Below, in pieces: positions 62,151 through 64,000 of a stretch of 64,000 nt of DNA; position 1 is the stretch's first letter, and every line of letters begins with the position of its first letter. Under the pieces are notes generated by a model. It did not search any database and was not told the DNA's origin. It saw only the letters and a program-made list of their open reading frames with translations. The position numbers were made by a program, and so were the translations under genes. The DNA is from Paragonimus westermani (taxonomy: Eukaryota; Platyhelminthes; Trematoda; Plagiorchiida; Troglotrematidae). The stretch spans positions 1-64,000 of the forward strand of contig QNGE01003754.1 of assembly GCA_008508345.1 (NCBI GenBank), given 5' to 3'.

Positions 62151-64000
62151 ACATCAGTGGCGACGGCATCAAACCTAACACAATCATGACCATCTCCATG
62201 GAACAGATACAGGTACTATTTCGACAGAAGTAGCACATCCCCCAGCAGTCACGAGCACAGAAATTATCAAATCAGTCACTGGCATTCGTAACTTAGGACC
62301 AGGTGTCCAACACAAGAATCGATTATTCAATAAATCAGTGAGTTCCATTTTAATGCTATCGGTGGTCCCACGAACAGAACAGAACTTTGTGAATGTTGAA
62401 GCAATGATTACCTCTGATTAGCTCCTGACCCACTTCTATTCATCTCTTCCAGTTAAGGTTGCATCTGATGCAATAGGCTTTGGAATCCGTGTAGTGATTC
62501 CCCATGTTTTTCCAAATGGATCAAAAAAGCCATCGCTCATGCTGTCAGATCATTGAAACCAGCCGAGAAGAACTATATTCAACTTGAAAAGGAAGCAATT
62601 CTCGTTTTTCCAGCCGAGAAGTTTCGCAAAACGCTGTTCTCATAGATCACAAACCTATGCTGACTATTTTTGGCTCAAAGAAGGGCATTCCAGTTTACAT
62701 TTCAAACCGACTGCAACGTTGGACGACGATGTTACTGGATTGTGACTTCAGAACTCGATATCGGGACAGACGCGAATTCGACAAAGCCGATGACTAGTCA
62801 CGCCGAATCAACTCGAAGTGAAGAGAATCTGACGAATCCACCATTACGTCAGTTATAACTGAACCGGAGGTTGGTGATTTTCTCTTCGACAGCATAAGAG
62901 CCCCATCCATCACTGCTATGACCATCAAGAACTCAACGAGTCACGACGATGTATTACAAGCTATGTACCATGTGCCGAAAGGGTGGGTTGAACACATCCT
63001 GGACTCCAATGTCCGGAAGTTTTTTACGTACGTGAATCACTCTCCATTATCGACAGATGTCTCACGTTTGGTGACCGAGGCGTCGTAGCGCAGGTGTTAC
63101 GCGACAAAGTACTGAAGTGGTTTCACACCAGCCATCCAGGTATCAACCGAATAAAAGCTCTCACAAGCAGTTATGTATATTGTTTGCAGATGGATTCGAA
63201 AATTGAATGGTTCTGTCGAAAAAGCGAAGGATGTCAGCTAGCAACTTAAGCACTCCCGAAGTGTCCGTGGCAACCGTAGCCAGATGCAAAAAAGCCGTGG
63301 CAGCGTACTTATCTGGATTTTGCGGGCCAGTTAATGAACAGTGGTACATGCTCTTGGTCGATTCTTTCACAAAGTAGCTGGTAATTGTTCCAGCGACAAC
63401 CCCGAACTCTATGTTTTTTATATCACGGCTGAACAAGCTATCCAGCTGCTTCGGCATTCCAGAGACTATCGTATATGATGAAAGATCACAATTCACGTCC
63501 GCAACCTTGCGGGAATTTTGAAAGCACCATTGCATTCAGTAGTAATTCTGTTCATCCCATCGCTTACAATCTAACGGTCTTAAATACCTTCAAGCGGGCG
63601 TCACTTAAAGCTGGAGAAGAGGAAACTCCAACAGATGTCATTCAGCATTTTCTGAGCGCCTATCGCACCACACCCGGTAGCAATACACCACGAGGAATCT
63701 CACCATCTGAGTGTATGTTCGGACGGATAATTCACACAATGTTCGACAGCTTCAGGCCCACGCCACACAAATCCTGCAACGAAGAAGTACACCGTACCGG
63801 CTATGCAGAATGAATTCGGTGTTTCAATATTGGCGACTCAGTGCTTGCACGAGATTTCCAAGGTCAAGACAAATGGACACCTGACGTGGGTTCAAAACGT
63901 AATGGGAAGGTGATCTACGAAGTCGCTTATGGAGAAGACATCTGATGAAACATACCAACCAGTTGCGGTCGAACCTCGGCTTGTCAGAGAGCACACCAGA
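62151..64000 (+). pseudogene. Ty3/gypsy retrotransposon, internally deleted, runs off the right edge
   Basis: A gag-like start (MTISMEQIQVLFRQ, 62,189) is followed within about 170 bases by the end of a reverse transcriptase (NFVNVEAMITSD-LLTHFYSS, 62,385-62,450), so protease and most of the polymerase are gone. RNase H follows: PVKVASDAIGFGIRVVIPHV, then IDHKPMLTIFGSKKGIPVY and NRLQRWTTMLLDCDFRTRYR (to 62,763). Integrase: zinc-binding HTSHPGINRIKAL with C-KSEGC (63,125-63,240), WQRTYLDFAG (first Asp, 63,313), IVYDERSQFTSATLREF (second Asp, 63,470-63,520), NTFKRASLKAGEE, FLSAYRTTPGSNTPRGISPS (63,650-63,710) and a C-terminal FQGQDKWTP-V-SKRNGKVIYEV then MKHTNQLRS (63,860-63,975). GSKKGIP and WQRTYLDFAG suggest the Mag-like lineage. 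The third catalytic residue (Glu) is not found in the HPIAYNLTVLNTFKRA stretch. Several stops and frameshifts mark it as dead. Confidence 0.88.

Noticed and set aside
1..64000. CRISPR arrays, operons, rRNA or a defence-type gene cluster
   Set aside because: Looked for and not seen: no regularly spaced direct repeats, no closely packed genes and no ribosomal RNA motifs.

Overview
The window reads as nuclear DNA of a flatworm, most likely a non-schistosome digenean fluke. It is moderately AT-rich and has large introns with canonical GT-AG borders. Its decayed mobile elements are of the kinds common in flukes: Penelope-like elements (PLEs) with a GIY-YIG nuclease, a CR1-type LINE, a Ty3/gypsy element and tRNA-derived SINE-like repeats. 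There is no prokaryotic gene organisation. The organism is inferred from this pattern, not from a species match.

The main gene is on the minus strand and covers at least positions 64 to 43,001. Seven exons join into a cAMP-specific phosphodiesterase of the PDE4 family. In transcript order they are: 43,001-42,793 (UCR1 with an RRQSF protein kinase A site), 40,801-40,715 (end of UCR1, TPFAQ), 23,435-23,335 (start of UCR2, DWCL), 21,002-20,421 (rest of UCR2 with a large insertion), 11,309-11,145 (start of the catalytic domain, HNSIHATDV), 6,981-6,882 (HDIDHP) and 221-64 (YND/LENHH). Reading phases agree at every junction where the exons appear adjacent. The remainder of the catalytic domain lies beyond the left edge. 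The 5' end was not found. The exon for the helix between UCR2 and the catalytic core (the NKWGL..RPLT region of other PDE4s) and the UCR1-UCR2 linker were also not identified. A weaker 0-0 exon candidate lies at 14,219-14,118.

The introns carry the repeats. Intron 222-6,881 holds a tRNA-like SINE (about 2,655) and a perfect 22-bp hairpin (5,805-5,858). Intron 14,220-20,420 holds, on the plus strand, a decayed FAR1/ZSWIM-like fragment (about 18,556). The 17-kb intron 23,436-40,714 holds a dead PLE on the minus strand (about 26,890-25,100) and a second PLE end on the plus strand (38,625 to about 39,200). The second PLE follows a 997-base run of Ns, and a 22-bp inverted repeat suggests that the gap hides a head-to-head inverted PLE pair.

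Right of 43,001 no host gene was recognised. From about 61,270 down to 58,260 lies a decayed CR1-like LINE on the minus strand, split by a CpG-rich block at about 60,080-60,520. From about 62,190 to the right edge runs a plus-strand Ty3/gypsy element. It has lost the protease and most of the reverse transcriptase, but RNase H and integrase remain recognisable.
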